Shown here: one piece after another, positions 7,142-14,774 of the stretch
Layout of the letters: every line of letters begins with the position of its first letter
Position numbering within the stretch: position 1 is the first letter of the stretch
Source of the DNA: Zhenpiania hominis
GTDB taxonomy: Bacteria; Bacillota; Clostridia; Peptostreptococcales; Anaerovoracaceae
Reading direction: 5' to 3'
Length of the DNA: 64,000 nt
Assembly: GCF_014333425.1 (NCBI RefSeq)
Contig: NZ_JACRYT010000017.1
Location: 1 to 64,000 of the forward strand
Notes under the pieces: model-generated
Database searches by the model: none
What the model was told of the DNA's origin: nothing
Seen by the model: only the letters and a program-made list of their open reading frames with translations
Made by a program: the position numbers and the translations under genes

Positions 7142-7957
7142 ATGTACAATATCATTATTACAGAGCCGAGCAGCAACCTGCGGAGACTGGGAAGGAACTC
7201 GCTGGCGGGAAAATGGCAGAGCGCGATTATCGCGACGTTAATCTATCAGATTTGTATTACCCTTCCGGCGTTAATTCTGGATCAGGTATTTGGAAAGACG
7301 CTGGCAGAGCTTTATGGAAATATGTATTACGATTCATCCTATGAATTTGGAGCGAATGTCATAGCAGGAATCAGCAGCAGCGCGGAAAAGGTTTCTACCA
7401 TGTCCGGAGTCTATGTGTTCCTGGTAAGCGGCGCTTTTACATTTGGAATCAGCCTCTTTTTCCTGAACCTGTTTCGCAGGAGACAGACGGAAGCGGCGCA
7501 GGTGTTTTCCGGGTTTGAGTACTTCTTCAAGACACTGGGGCTCTTTTTCGTAATGAGCGTGTTTATCTTTTTATGGGGCCTGCTGTTTGTCGTCCCGGGA
7601 ATTATCGCGGCGATCCGCTATAGCCAGGCATTTTTTATTCTGGCGGATGATCCGGGAAAGGGAATTATGCAGTGTATCAGTGAGAGTAAAATGCTGATGC
7701 GGGGGAATAAAGGAAAATTTTTCTGTATGGAATTGTCCTTCATCGGTTGGATGCTACTGACGACTTTTGCTGTAGCTCTTGTCAGTAACCTTCTTGAGGC
7801 AATGATTGGAGCCGGAGTTGTGATGATTGTTATCAATTGGATCCTGAATCTGGCAATCTGCTGGGTCATGGCATATATGACGGCAACGGAAGCGGCTTTT
7901 TATGAAATCCTGACCGGAAGACTGAGAGCGGGAACGCAGGGAGCCGGGCAATTTTAA
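7142..7957 (+). CDS. DUF975-like integral membrane protein
   Basis: A 271-residue protein with about six membrane segments. It begins with a short cytoplasmic leader, followed by an LGRNSLAGKWQSAIIATLIYQ-like stretch typical of DUF975 proteins. A hydrophilic loop with polar residues lies at about 55-75. The function of the family is unknown; members occur widely in Firmicutes. The ATG follows GGGGGAAAGCAAGAC. The next gene starts 25 bases downstream with its own strong ribosome site, so the two probably share a transcript ending at the terminator near 8331. Confidence 0.75.
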   Translation: MYNIIITEPSSNLRRLGRNSLAGKWQSAIIATLIYQICITLPALILDQVFGKTLAELYGNMYYDSSYEFGANVIAGISSSAEKVSTMSGVYVFLVSGAFTFGISLFFLNLFRRRQTEAAQVFSGFEYFFKTLGLFFVMSVFIFLWGLLFVVPGIIAAIRYSQAFFILADDPGKGIMQCISESKMLMRGNKGKFFCMELSFIGWMLLTTFAVALVSNLLEAMIGAGVVMIVINWILNLAICWVMAYMTATEAAFYEILTGRLRAGTQGAGQF

Positions 7958-7982
7958 CGGGTAATGAATAAGGAGGGACTTT

Positions 7983-8288
7983 GTGAGCAAAGAAAAAGAG
8001 ATTGAGATGCAGGAATCCGAGACAGTGGAAGAACCGAAAAACTTTAAATTCTTCAGCCATAGGGCATGCGAATTCTTTCCATGCCACGCGGTAAAAGACC
8101 CGGAGAGCTTTAATTGCCTGTTTTGTTACTGCCCTCTGTACGCGTTGGGGGAAGAATGCGGCGGGAATTTTCAGTATACAGAAAACGGGGTAAAGGATTG
8201 TACAAACTGTCTGATTCCCCATAGTCCGGGCGGATATGACTATGTGACGGAGCGTTTTTCGAAGATTGTGGAACTGATAAAAAAATAA
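7983..8288 (+). CDS. Cysteine-rich small domain protein (PF04071-like), GTG start
   Basis: A 101-residue protein with seven cysteines in a compact C-terminal domain: HRACEFFPCH, then NCLFCYCPLY, EEC and DCTNC, ending in PHSPGGYDYV. This matches the cysteine-rich small domain family, thought to bind metal; its role is unknown. The first 25 residues are acidic and probably disordered. AGGAGG at 7971-7976 places the start at the GTG at 7983. Confidence 0.8.
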   Translation: MSKEKEIEMQESETVEEPKNFKFFSHRACEFFPCHAVKDPESFNCLFCYCPLYALGEECGGNFQYTENGVKDCTNCLIPHSPGGYDYVTERFSKIVELIKK

Positions 8289-8296
8289 AATCGCGG

Positions 8297-8331
8297 AGGC
8301 GGACGGTTTCGACGTCCGCTCTTTCTTTTTT
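8297..8331 (+). terminator. Terminator after the Cys-rich small domain gene
   Basis: GCGGACG (8299-8305) pairs with CGTCCGC (8313-8319), followed by TCTTTCTTTTTT. Confidence 0.8.
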
Positions 8332-8391
8332 GGAACTTGAAAAAGCCCTTTTGCATAAGATAGGAGAAGAAATGTAAAGGGGGAATTTTGG

Positions 8392-9498
8392 TTGAACGGT
8401 AAAATCAGGCACATCTATCCCGGAGGCAATACGCCGGAAGGTTTTTTCTCCTATTATTCGTACATAATGGGACAGCAGGAAGCCAACCGGATTATCTGTC
8501 TGAAAGGTGGTCCCGGAGTGGGAAAATCCACATTCATGCGTAAAATCGGAGAGCATTTTGTGGAAAAGGGCGAGGATGTGGATTTTTTATGGTGTTCTTC
8601 GGATCCGGGGTCCTTAGATGGGATCGTTTTGAAAAAACGAAGAATTGCTATGATTGACGCGACCAGCCCGCATATTGTGGATCCTGTCAACCCGGGGGCA
8701 GTAGACAGTATTGTTCATTTGGGGGAATTCTGGAACGGCGAGGCACTGAAAAAATGCAAAAGTCACGTACTGGAGAGCAATGAGAAAATAAAACGGTGGT
8801 TTGAATATGCTTATCATTATCTGGCAGCCGCGGGAAATCTTTATGATGCCTTAGCGGATATTTATGAGGATGCTCTGGAAGACGGGGAGTTGTATAAGAA
8901 GGCGGCAGAGATTATCGGTGAGGAGATGGGGCACAAAGAGATCGCTTTAAATCCGGGATGTATAAAAAAGCAATTCGCAAGCGCGATTACCCCCGCTGGT
9001 GTACAGCACCATTTGGAATCTCTCATTGATGGCTACCGGCGAATCTATATGATTACAGCGCCGGTGGGGATGAGCAACGCGAGGCTTTTGAACCTGATTG
9101 CGGAAAGCGCGCTGTACAGAGGAATGGATATTGAGGCCTACTACTGTCCTATGAAACCGGAGACAAAGCTGGAACACCTGTTGGTTCCTCAGATTGAAAC
9201 AGCATTTGTTTCACTGAATTCCTATCACGATCTGGATCCATGGGAACGGCCGGAAGAGGTAAAACTGATTGACGTAAATGATATGATGGACTGGAGCAGA
9301 ACGGAGGAGGCTGGAGCGTTAGCCGCTGATTGTGAACGCAGAATGGAAGAATTGTTAAATGAGGGGGTTCGCTGCATTATACGGGCAAAGAAGGAACACG
9401 ATCGTCTGGAAAGTTACTATATTCCCAATATGGACTTTAAAAAAATAGACGGGCTCAGGGATGAAATCATTGGTAAAATAGAGAGAAACGTATTATAA
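8392..9498 (+). CDS. P-loop ATPase of the PRK06851 type, TTG start
   Basis: A 368-residue protein with a clear Walker A, GGPGVGKST, at residues 39-47. The second half repeats part of the fold, with a degenerate loop (TAPVGMSNA, about 222-230) where a P-loop would be. This two-lobed layout fits a conserved Firmicutes ATPase family of unknown function. The start is the TTG at 8392, preceded at 8 bases by AAAGGGGGA; no ATG lies close to that site. It stands just ahead of the ligase, racemase and MurE-like genes, 58 bases before the ATP-grasp gene, so it may belong to the same operon. No membrane segment is seen. Confidence 0.75.
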   Translation: MNGKIRHIYPGGNTPEGFFSYYSYIMGQQEANRIICLKGGPGVGKSTFMRKIGEHFVEKGEDVDFLWCSSDPGSLDGIVLKKRRIAMIDATSPHIVDPVNPGAVDSIVHLGEFWNGEALKKCKSHVLESNEKIKRWFEYAYHYLAAAGNLYDALADIYEDALEDGELYKKAAEIIGEEMGHKEIALNPGCIKKQFASAITPAGVQHHLESLIDGYRRIYMITAPVGMSNARLLNLIAESALYRGMDIEAYYCPMKPETKLEHLLVPQIETAFVSLNSYHDLDPWERPEEVKLIDVNDMMDWSRTEEAGALAADCERRMEELLNEGVRCIIRAKKEHDRLESYYIPNMDFKKIDGLRDEIIGKIERNVL

Positions 9499-9556
9499 TA
9501 TAACATAAGGCTTTCGAGCCGGGAAGAACAATACAAAAGCAAATAAGGAGATTACA

Positions 9557-10759
9557 ATGGATAAGAAGTTTGTACCATTACTTTTTGCCGGAGATATAAA
9601 TGTATGCAGTGTGGCAAGAGCGTTTCATGAACAGTACGGGATAGTTTCCAGCGCCTATGGAAAGTATCCCACCGGCCCCTGCATGGACAGTAAAATTATA
9701 GATTATAAAGCAAATGAAAAGGCGGACGAGCAAGACACGTTTCTGCGGCTCGTGACTGATTTCGCAGAGGCACACAAGGATGAGACAGTACTTCTCATCG
9801 GCTGCGGAGACAGTTATGTGCAGCTTGCCAGCCGCAACAAGGATAATTTTCCTGAAAATGTAATCGCGCCTTATATTGATGTGGATCTGATGAATGATCT
9901 GATCCACAAGGAAAAATTTTATGCCATGTGTGAGAAGGCAGGCGTCGATTACCCTACGACCTATGTCCATAAAAAGGAGATGGGCCTGTATGTAGAGGCT
10001 CCTTTTGAGGGCCCTTACATTGTAAAGCCGTCAAACGGGATTGAATACTGGAGACATCCCTATCCTACCCAGAAAAAAGTTTATAAAGAAGATACCTGGC
10101 AGGATGTTCAATGTGTACTGGGAGATATTTACGGATCCGGATACGAGGACTCGGTGATCATTCAGAATTTTATACCTGGAGACGACACCTATATGCGGGT
10201 ACTCACCAACTATTCGGACAAGCATGGAAAGGTGAAAATGATGTGCCTGGGTCATGTGCTGCTGGAGGAACATACGCCTCACGGACTGGGAAACCACGCG
10301 GTCATTATTACAGAGCATAATGAAGAACTCCAGCGCCAGTTTAAAACGCTTTTGGAAAATATTGGCTATACAGGATTTTCTAATTTTGACATCAAATATG
10401 ACCAGAGGGACGGAAAGTTTAAGGTTTTTGAGATTAATACCCGGCAGGGAAGAAGCAATTACTATGTGACCGGGGCAGGAGCAAATATTGCGAAACTTCT
10501 TGTGGATGATTATATTCTGGACAGGCCACTGGAATTCAAAGCCGTGGAAAATGAGCATATGTTCACCGTTGTGCCCAAAAAAGTGGCGTTCACTTATATA
10601 CGGCCGGAAGAATATCAGAAGAAAATGCGGCAGCTGTATGCGGAGGGAAAGGTCTCCAACCCGCTGATTTACAAGCCGGACAGGAGCCTGATTCGCAGGC
10701 TGCGGGTGTTTAAGAATATGCACCGGCATCATGCCGCTTTTAAGAAGTATTATAAGTAA
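9557..10759 (+). CDS. ATP-grasp carboxylate-amine ligase (D-aspartate ligase-like)
   Basis: A 400-residue ATP-grasp enzyme. It has an N-terminal pre-ATP-grasp Rossmann part (about 1-115), a nucleotide-binding lysine in YIVKPSN (K157), and a metal-binding EIN triad (E292, N294) within FEINTRQGRSN. Size and domain order resemble the D-aspartate ligase of Enterococcus faecium, which adds D-Asp to the side chain of the third residue of the peptidoglycan stem. The following racemase gene starts 16 bases after its stop codon and a MurE-like ligase comes next, which supports a cell-wall or D-amino-acid role. The exact amine acceptor cannot be told from the sequence. AAGGAG precedes the ATG. Confidence 0.75.
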   Translation: MDKKFVPLLFAGDINVCSVARAFHEQYGIVSSAYGKYPTGPCMDSKIIDYKANEKADEQDTFLRLVTDFAEAHKDETVLLIGCGDSYVQLASRNKDNFPENVIAPYIDVDLMNDLIHKEKFYAMCEKAGVDYPTTYVHKKEMGLYVEAPFEGPYIVKPSNGIEYWRHPYPTQKKVYKEDTWQDVQCVLGDIYGSGYEDSVIIQNFIPGDDTYMRVLTNYSDKHGKVKMMCLGHVLLEEHTPHGLGNHAVIITEHNEELQRQFKTLLENIGYTGFSNFDIKYDQRDGKFKVFEINTRQGRSNYYVTGAGANIAKLLVDDYILDRPLEFKAVENEHMFTVVPKKVAFTYIRPEEYQKKMRQLYAEGKVSNPLIYKPDRSLIRRLRVFKNMHRHHAAFKKYYK

Positions 10760-10775
10760 GAGTTTGGAGAAAGGG

Positions 10776-11507
10776 ATGAAAGATAATCAGAAAGTGCTGG
10801 GTGTAATCGGAGGAATGGGGCCTCTGGCTACACAGCTGTTTTACAAAATGGTAATTGAACATACAGATGCCCATTGCGATCAGGAGCATCTCAATATGGT
10901 CATTTTAAATCATGCGACCATGCCGGATCGCACGAAATCTATTCAGAGCGGGAAGCTTGAAGGACTGCTCAATGGACTGACCGAGGACGCGAAGACGCTG
11001 GAACTTTGCGGAGCGGATTATATCGCGATCCCCTGCAATACGTCTCATGTTTTGATCAGGCAGCTGCAGGAAAACACAAGGACCCCAGTCATCAACATGA
11101 TCGAAGCCGCGGTTCGAAAGGTTCAAAGAGTCTATGGAAAAGGGGCGAAAGTGGGAATTATGGCCACAGACGGAACCATAGAGATTGGACTTTATCAAAA
11201 GGAATGTGAAAAACAAGGACTGCAGCCGCGTATTCCGTCGCCGGAAAATCAAAGGAAAGTGATGCGGGTTATTTATGACGGGATTAAGAATGGCGGCCCT
11301 GTTAACTATGATGATTTTGAAGACGCGGAACGCCAGTTCCGCGATGAGGAATGCGACTGCGTGATTATGGCATGTACAGAGCTTTCCTGTTTTAAAATTC
11401 AGTACGAGCTGTCCGATTATTTTGTAGACGCGATGGACGAGCTGGCACTGGAGTCGCTCCGGCTTTGCGGGAAAAAAATCAGGAGGAAAGATGAAAATGA
11501 TAGATAG
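10776..11507 (+). CDS. Aspartate/glutamate racemase family protein
   Basis: A 243-residue cofactor-independent racemase. The two catalytic cysteines of the family are present in IPCNTSH and MACTELS, and the N-terminal GVIGGMGPLAT motif is that of aspartate racemases (RacD/YgeA type) rather than MurI. The true MurI is encoded separately at 24787-25617, which further argues that this one acts on aspartate or another amino acid. I chose the ATG at 10776 (MKDNQKVLG) because GGAGAAAGGG precedes it. It overlaps the MurE-like gene by 17 bases. It would supply a D-amino acid to the ATP-grasp ligase just upstream. Confidence 0.87.
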   Translation: MKDNQKVLGVIGGMGPLATQLFYKMVIEHTDAHCDQEHLNMVILNHATMPDRTKSIQSGKLEGLLNGLTEDAKTLELCGADYIAIPCNTSHVLIRQLQENTRTPVINMIEAAVRKVQRVYGKGAKVGIMATDGTIEIGLYQKECEKQGLQPRIPSPENQRKVMRVIYDGIKNGGPVNYDDFEDAERQFRDEECDCVIMACTELSCFKIQYELSDYFVDAMDELALESLRLCGKKIRRKDENDR

Positions 11508-13011
11508 ACTGCACTTATTGCGGGAATATGTAGAACTGCTGAAAAATTACGGCCTTGTTGCCGAAACAAATTTGACGGAAGAACTGCTGGACAAAAAGGT
11601 GAATTATGTCTCCTACAATTCTCAGGATGTCCGGTACGATACGCTGTTCATCTGCAAGGGAGCGCATTTTACGGTAGACTATCTGCTGAGCGCTCTGGAG
11701 GAAGGCGCGTTTGCCTATATCAGCGAGGTGAAATATGACAAAGAGGCGCCGGACGCTCCGTATATTATTGTAAATAATATGCGTAAGACCATTGCGCTGG
11801 CGGCCGATCTTTTTTACAATCAGGTTTGGAAAAGAATTACAATTACTGGAATTACCGGTACAAAAGGAAAATCAACAACCACCTATTTCATGCGTTTTAT
11901 TTTAGACGAATACCTGAGAGCCCAGAAAAAGCCGCTCAGCGCAGTTATTTCCGGGATTGACAACTACGATGGGGTGATTAACGAGGAATCTCATCTGACA
12001 ACGCCGGAAGCGCTGGATCTGCACCGCCATTTTGACAACGCGGTCAAAAGCGGAATTGAATTTCTTACCATGGAAGTATCCAGTCAGGCGCTGAAATATG
12101 ACCGGACCATGGGGGTTACGTTTGATGTGGGATGCTTTCTGAATATTGGAATTGATCACATCAGCGGGGTAGAGCATCCGGATTTTGAAGATTATCTGAA
12201 ATCCAAGATGATTTTGTTCAGCCAGTGTAAAACCGCCTGTATTAATCTGGAAAGCGACTACGCGAAGATGGCTCTTGAAGCGGCGGATGGTAAAGCGCAG
12301 CGGGTTCTGACTTTCGGCCTTCGGCCGGAAGCGGATATTTACGGATATGACGTGGAACCGGGAAGGAAAGGAATCTCCTTCCGGGTAAAATGTGACAGCT
12401 TTGATGAGGAATTCCGAATTGGAATGACGGGGCTGTTCAACGTACAGAACGCCCTGGCGGCGATTGCTGTCAGCTATGCCCTGAATATTCCGCTGGAATA
12501 TGTGAAGGCAGGACTGAAAAAAGCGAGGGTCAGCGGCCGAATGGAAATTTATACGAGCCGGAGCGGAAATCTCGATGTGATTGTGGACTATGCCCACAAC
12601 CAGATGAGTTTTCAGTCGCTGTTTGAATCCACCAGAAAAGAATATCCGGGGAAAAAAATTTCCATTGTATTCGGATGTCCTGGGAAAAAGGCATTCGGAC
12701 GCAGGAAAGAACTTGGAGAGCTGGCGGGAAAATACGCGGATAAAGTCTTTATTACCGAAGAAGATGCCGGAGAAGAGCCGGTAATGAAAATTTCAGAGGA
12801 AATCGCCGGCTATGTGAAGCCATTTGACTGCCAATGCCAGATTATTGTGGACAGAGAAGAGGCGATCCGTCAGGCGATTGAAACCGCGGATGACAATACG
12901 GTAGTTCTCATTACCGGAAAGGGAAGAGAAACTCGGCAGAAGCGAGGTACTCAATATATTGATACGCCGTCAGATGTGGAATATGTGGAAAAATTCCTGG
13001 CGGAAAAATAA
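11491..13011 (+). CDS. MurE-like UDP-MurNAc-tripeptide synthetase with unusual specificity loop
   Basis: A 506-residue Mur ligase. The P-loop GITGTKGKSTT spans residues 120-130, the likely carbamylated lysine is K239 in YLKSKMILF, and the C-terminal domain holds VFGCPGKK and ITGKGRE. The third-residue specificity loop, DNPR in diaminopimelate-adding MurE, is replaced by EEDAGEEP (423-430), so the added amino acid is uncertain and probably not meso-diaminopimelate. It could be the cell's only MurE or a second, specialised one. AGGAGG precedes the ATG, which lies inside the end of the racemase gene, so the two are translationally coupled. A strong palindromic terminator follows. Confidence 0.82.
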   Translation: MKMIDRLHLLREYVELLKNYGLVAETNLTEELLDKKVNYVSYNSQDVRYDTLFICKGAHFTVDYLLSALEEGAFAYISEVKYDKEAPDAPYIIVNNMRKTIALAADLFYNQVWKRITITGITGTKGKSTTTYFMRFILDEYLRAQKKPLSAVISGIDNYDGVINEESHLTTPEALDLHRHFDNAVKSGIEFLTMEVSSQALKYDRTMGVTFDVGCFLNIGIDHISGVEHPDFEDYLKSKMILFSQCKTACINLESDYAKMALEAADGKAQRVLTFGLRPEADIYGYDVEPGRKGISFRVKCDSFDEEFRIGMTGLFNVQNALAAIAVSYALNIPLEYVKAGLKKARVSGRMEIYTSRSGNLDVIVDYAHNQMSFQSLFESTRKEYPGKKISIVFGCPGKKAFGRRKELGELAGKYADKVFITEEDAGEEPVMKISEEIAGYVKPFDCQCQIIVDREEAIRQAIETADDNTVVLITGKGRETRQKRGTQYIDTPSDVEYVEKFLAEK

Positions 13012-13030
13012 AGCTGGAAATAAACTTCAT

Positions 13031-13087
13031 AAAAGAAGCTTTGAATTGGAAATTAATTTCCAATTCAAAGCTTCTTTTCTTTTTTTG
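13031..13087 (+). terminator. Terminator with a 48-base perfect palindrome
   Basis: Positions 13031-13054 are the exact reverse complement of 13055-13078, with no mismatch and no fixed loop, followed by CTTTTCTTTTTTT-type T-rich sequence. It ends the MurE-like operon. The tip around AAATTAATTT must open to form a loop. Confidence 0.85.
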
Positions 13088-13115
13088 CAAACTTGAGCGC
13101 GCAGGAAAGGACTGT

Positions 13116-13140
13116 AAATTTCAATGGCAAAGTGGAATTT
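13116..13140. promoter_or_regulatory. Imperfect inverted repeat upstream of the permease sigma-54 promoter
   Basis: AAATTTCA (13116-13123) and TGGAATTT (13133-13140) form an inverted repeat with one mismatch. It contains AAGTGGA (13130-13136), the core of the half-sites seen at 2-174. It is only about 20 bases from the -24 element, close for an enhancer site, so its role is uncertain. Confidence 0.3.
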
Positions 13141-13157
13141 TTTTAAAATTTTGATTA

Positions 13158-13173
13158 TGGCATGAATTTTGTA
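13158..13173 (+). promoter_or_regulatory. Candidate sigma-54 (-24/-12) promoter of the first APC permease
   Basis: TGGCATGAATTTTGTA fits TGGCAC-N5-TTGCA, with GG (13159-13160) and the -12 GT 10 bases apart; the -12 C is replaced by T. It lies 54 bases before the permease start. Confidence 0.6.
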
Positions 13174-13226
13174 TTTTAAATAGGCGTACGCAATTATTCT
13201 ATATTCTATCGAAGGAGGACTTAATC

Positions 13227-14672
13227 ATGAGTCAAGGAGGAAGACAAGAACTTCAAAGATCACTCAAGATGAAGGATGTTCTGGCCCTGGCATTCGGTAC
13301 GATGATCGGATGGGGCTGGATCATGCTGGCAGGTTCCTGGGTAGGGAACGGCGGTACAATCGGCGCGATTCTGGCCTTTGTACTGGGCGGTATTATGGCA
13401 ATTTTCGTAGGTCTGACCTATGCGGAACTGACTCCGATGCTGCCGCTGGCAGGGGGCGAATTGGTGTTTTCCTACAGAGCCATGGGCTACAACGCGTCCT
13501 GGTTTACAGGATGGATGATTACCCTGGCTTACATTGGAGTAGCCGCCTGGGAGGGACCGGCGCTGGCAAACGCGCTGGGATTCTTATTCCAGGGACTGCT
13601 TCCGGAACTGGGAGTGCTGTACGAACTGCAGGGATCCGAAGTGACCGGTATGTTCCTGCTGATCGGATGCGTTGGTTCCGTTATCATGACAATTCTGAAC
13701 TACAGAGGAGCGAAAGCTTCCGCGATTTTCCAGACTACTGCAACAGTTGCGATGGCGATCGGCGGAATCGCGTTTTTCGTCAGCAGCACAGCAACCGGCA
13801 CCATGGAAAATCTGCAGCCGATGTTCACAGACGGCGCTGGCTTTACCGCTGTTGTACTGGCAGTACCGGCGATGTTCGTAGGATTTGACGTAATCCCGCA
13901 GGCCGCGGAAGAAATGAACATCCCACTTGGAAAAATCGGAAAAGTTATGATTATCGCAATCGTTATGGCGGCAACCTGGTACATTATCATGATTCTGGCG
14001 ACCGCGCTGTCCACACCGGGAGATGTTCTGGCAGGATACAACGCGGATCCGAACTGCGTACCGGTAGCTAACGCGTGGGCATACGCGATGGGAAGCCCGG
14101 TATTCGGCAAGATCATGATTATCGCCGCGATGTGCGGAATCCTGACCTCCTGGAACGGATTTATCGTAGGCGCTTCCAGAGTATTATTCTCCATGGCGAG
14201 AGCGCACATGCTGCCGGGTGTATTCGCGAAAGTTCATCCGAAATACGGCTCTCCGACAGTTGCTATCCTGATGGTAGGTATCATTACCTTCCTGGCACCG
14301 TTGCTTGGAAAGAGCGCTCTGAGCTGGTTTGTTAACGCGGCTGCTTTCGGAACCGTTGTGGCATACTTCATGGTATCCCTCTCCTATCTGGTTCTGAGAA
14401 AGAAGGAGCCGACACTGGAACGTCCGTTCAAAGTAAAGACCGCAGGTGTTCTGGTTGGATTCCTGGCCGTTCTGGTAGCGCTGTTTATGATTTCCTTGTA
14501 TCTGCCGATTTACAGCCCGACTCCGCTGAAACCCATCGAATGGGCTCTGGTTGGCGGCTGGCTGATACTGGGTGTCATCCTCTTCATTGCCAACAAGTGT
14601 TCGGCAAATGGAAAGGCTACAGCCGAAGAAGTGGAATTCCAGATGTTCGGAGACGAATATAAGAGATTTTAG
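13227..14672 (+). CDS. APC-family amino acid permease
   Basis: A 481-residue transporter with about 12 membrane helices. The family signature of helix 1 is visible in FGTMIGWGW, followed by a PLAGGE-containing stretch typical of amino acid/polyamine/organocation transporters. The substrate cannot be read from the sequence. It is preceded by GAAGGAGG and a sigma-54-like promoter. Codon use is more biased (ctg, ccg, atc, gcg) than in the similar permease just downstream and resembles that of the abf genes, suggesting high expression. The downstream sensor kinase and activator make it a likely regulated catabolic uptake system, perhaps for an amino acid that feeds the 4-hydroxybutyrate pathway. 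Confidence 0.88.
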   Translation: MSQGGRQELQRSLKMKDVLALAFGTMIGWGWIMLAGSWVGNGGTIGAILAFVLGGIMAIFVGLTYAELTPMLPLAGGELVFSYRAMGYNASWFTGWMITLAYIGVAAWEGPALANALGFLFQGLLPELGVLYELQGSEVTGMFLLIGCVGSVIMTILNYRGAKASAIFQTTATVAMAIGGIAFFVSSTATGTMENLQPMFTDGAGFTAVVLAVPAMFVGFDVIPQAAEEMNIPLGKIGKVMIIAIVMAATWYIIMILATALSTPGDVLAGYNADPNCVPVANAWAYAMGSPVFGKIMIIAAMCGILTSWNGFIVGASRVLFSMARAHMLPGVFAKVHPKYGSPTVAILMVGIITFLAPLLGKSALSWFVNAAAFGTVVAYFMVSLSYLVLRKKEPTLERPFKVKTAGVLVGFLAVLVALFMISLYLPIYSPTPLKPIEWALVGGWLILGVILFIANKCSANGKATAEEVEFQMFGDEYKRF

Positions 14673-14705
14673 AATTATTCTTTCAAAAGGAAACAAGATT
14701 CAGTA

Positions 14706-14753
14706 TAATAAGGTAGTGGGCAGAACGCTCACTGCCTTATTATATTTTTATTG
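14706..14753 (+). terminator. Terminator or attenuator between the two permease genes
   Basis: TAATAAGGTAGTG (14706-14718) pairs with CACTGCCTTATTA (14730-14742) with one G-T pair, followed by TATTTTTATTG. Some readthrough would be needed to serve the next permease and the regulator genes, because no separate promoter is obvious. Confidence 0.7.
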
Positions 14754-14774
14754 TTTGGTTGAGAAAGGTGCGGT

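Noticed and set aside
13031..13078. 48-base palindrome as an attachment site or mobile-element end
   Set aside because: No recombinase, no second copy and no target duplication in the window; the T-run after it fits a terminator.
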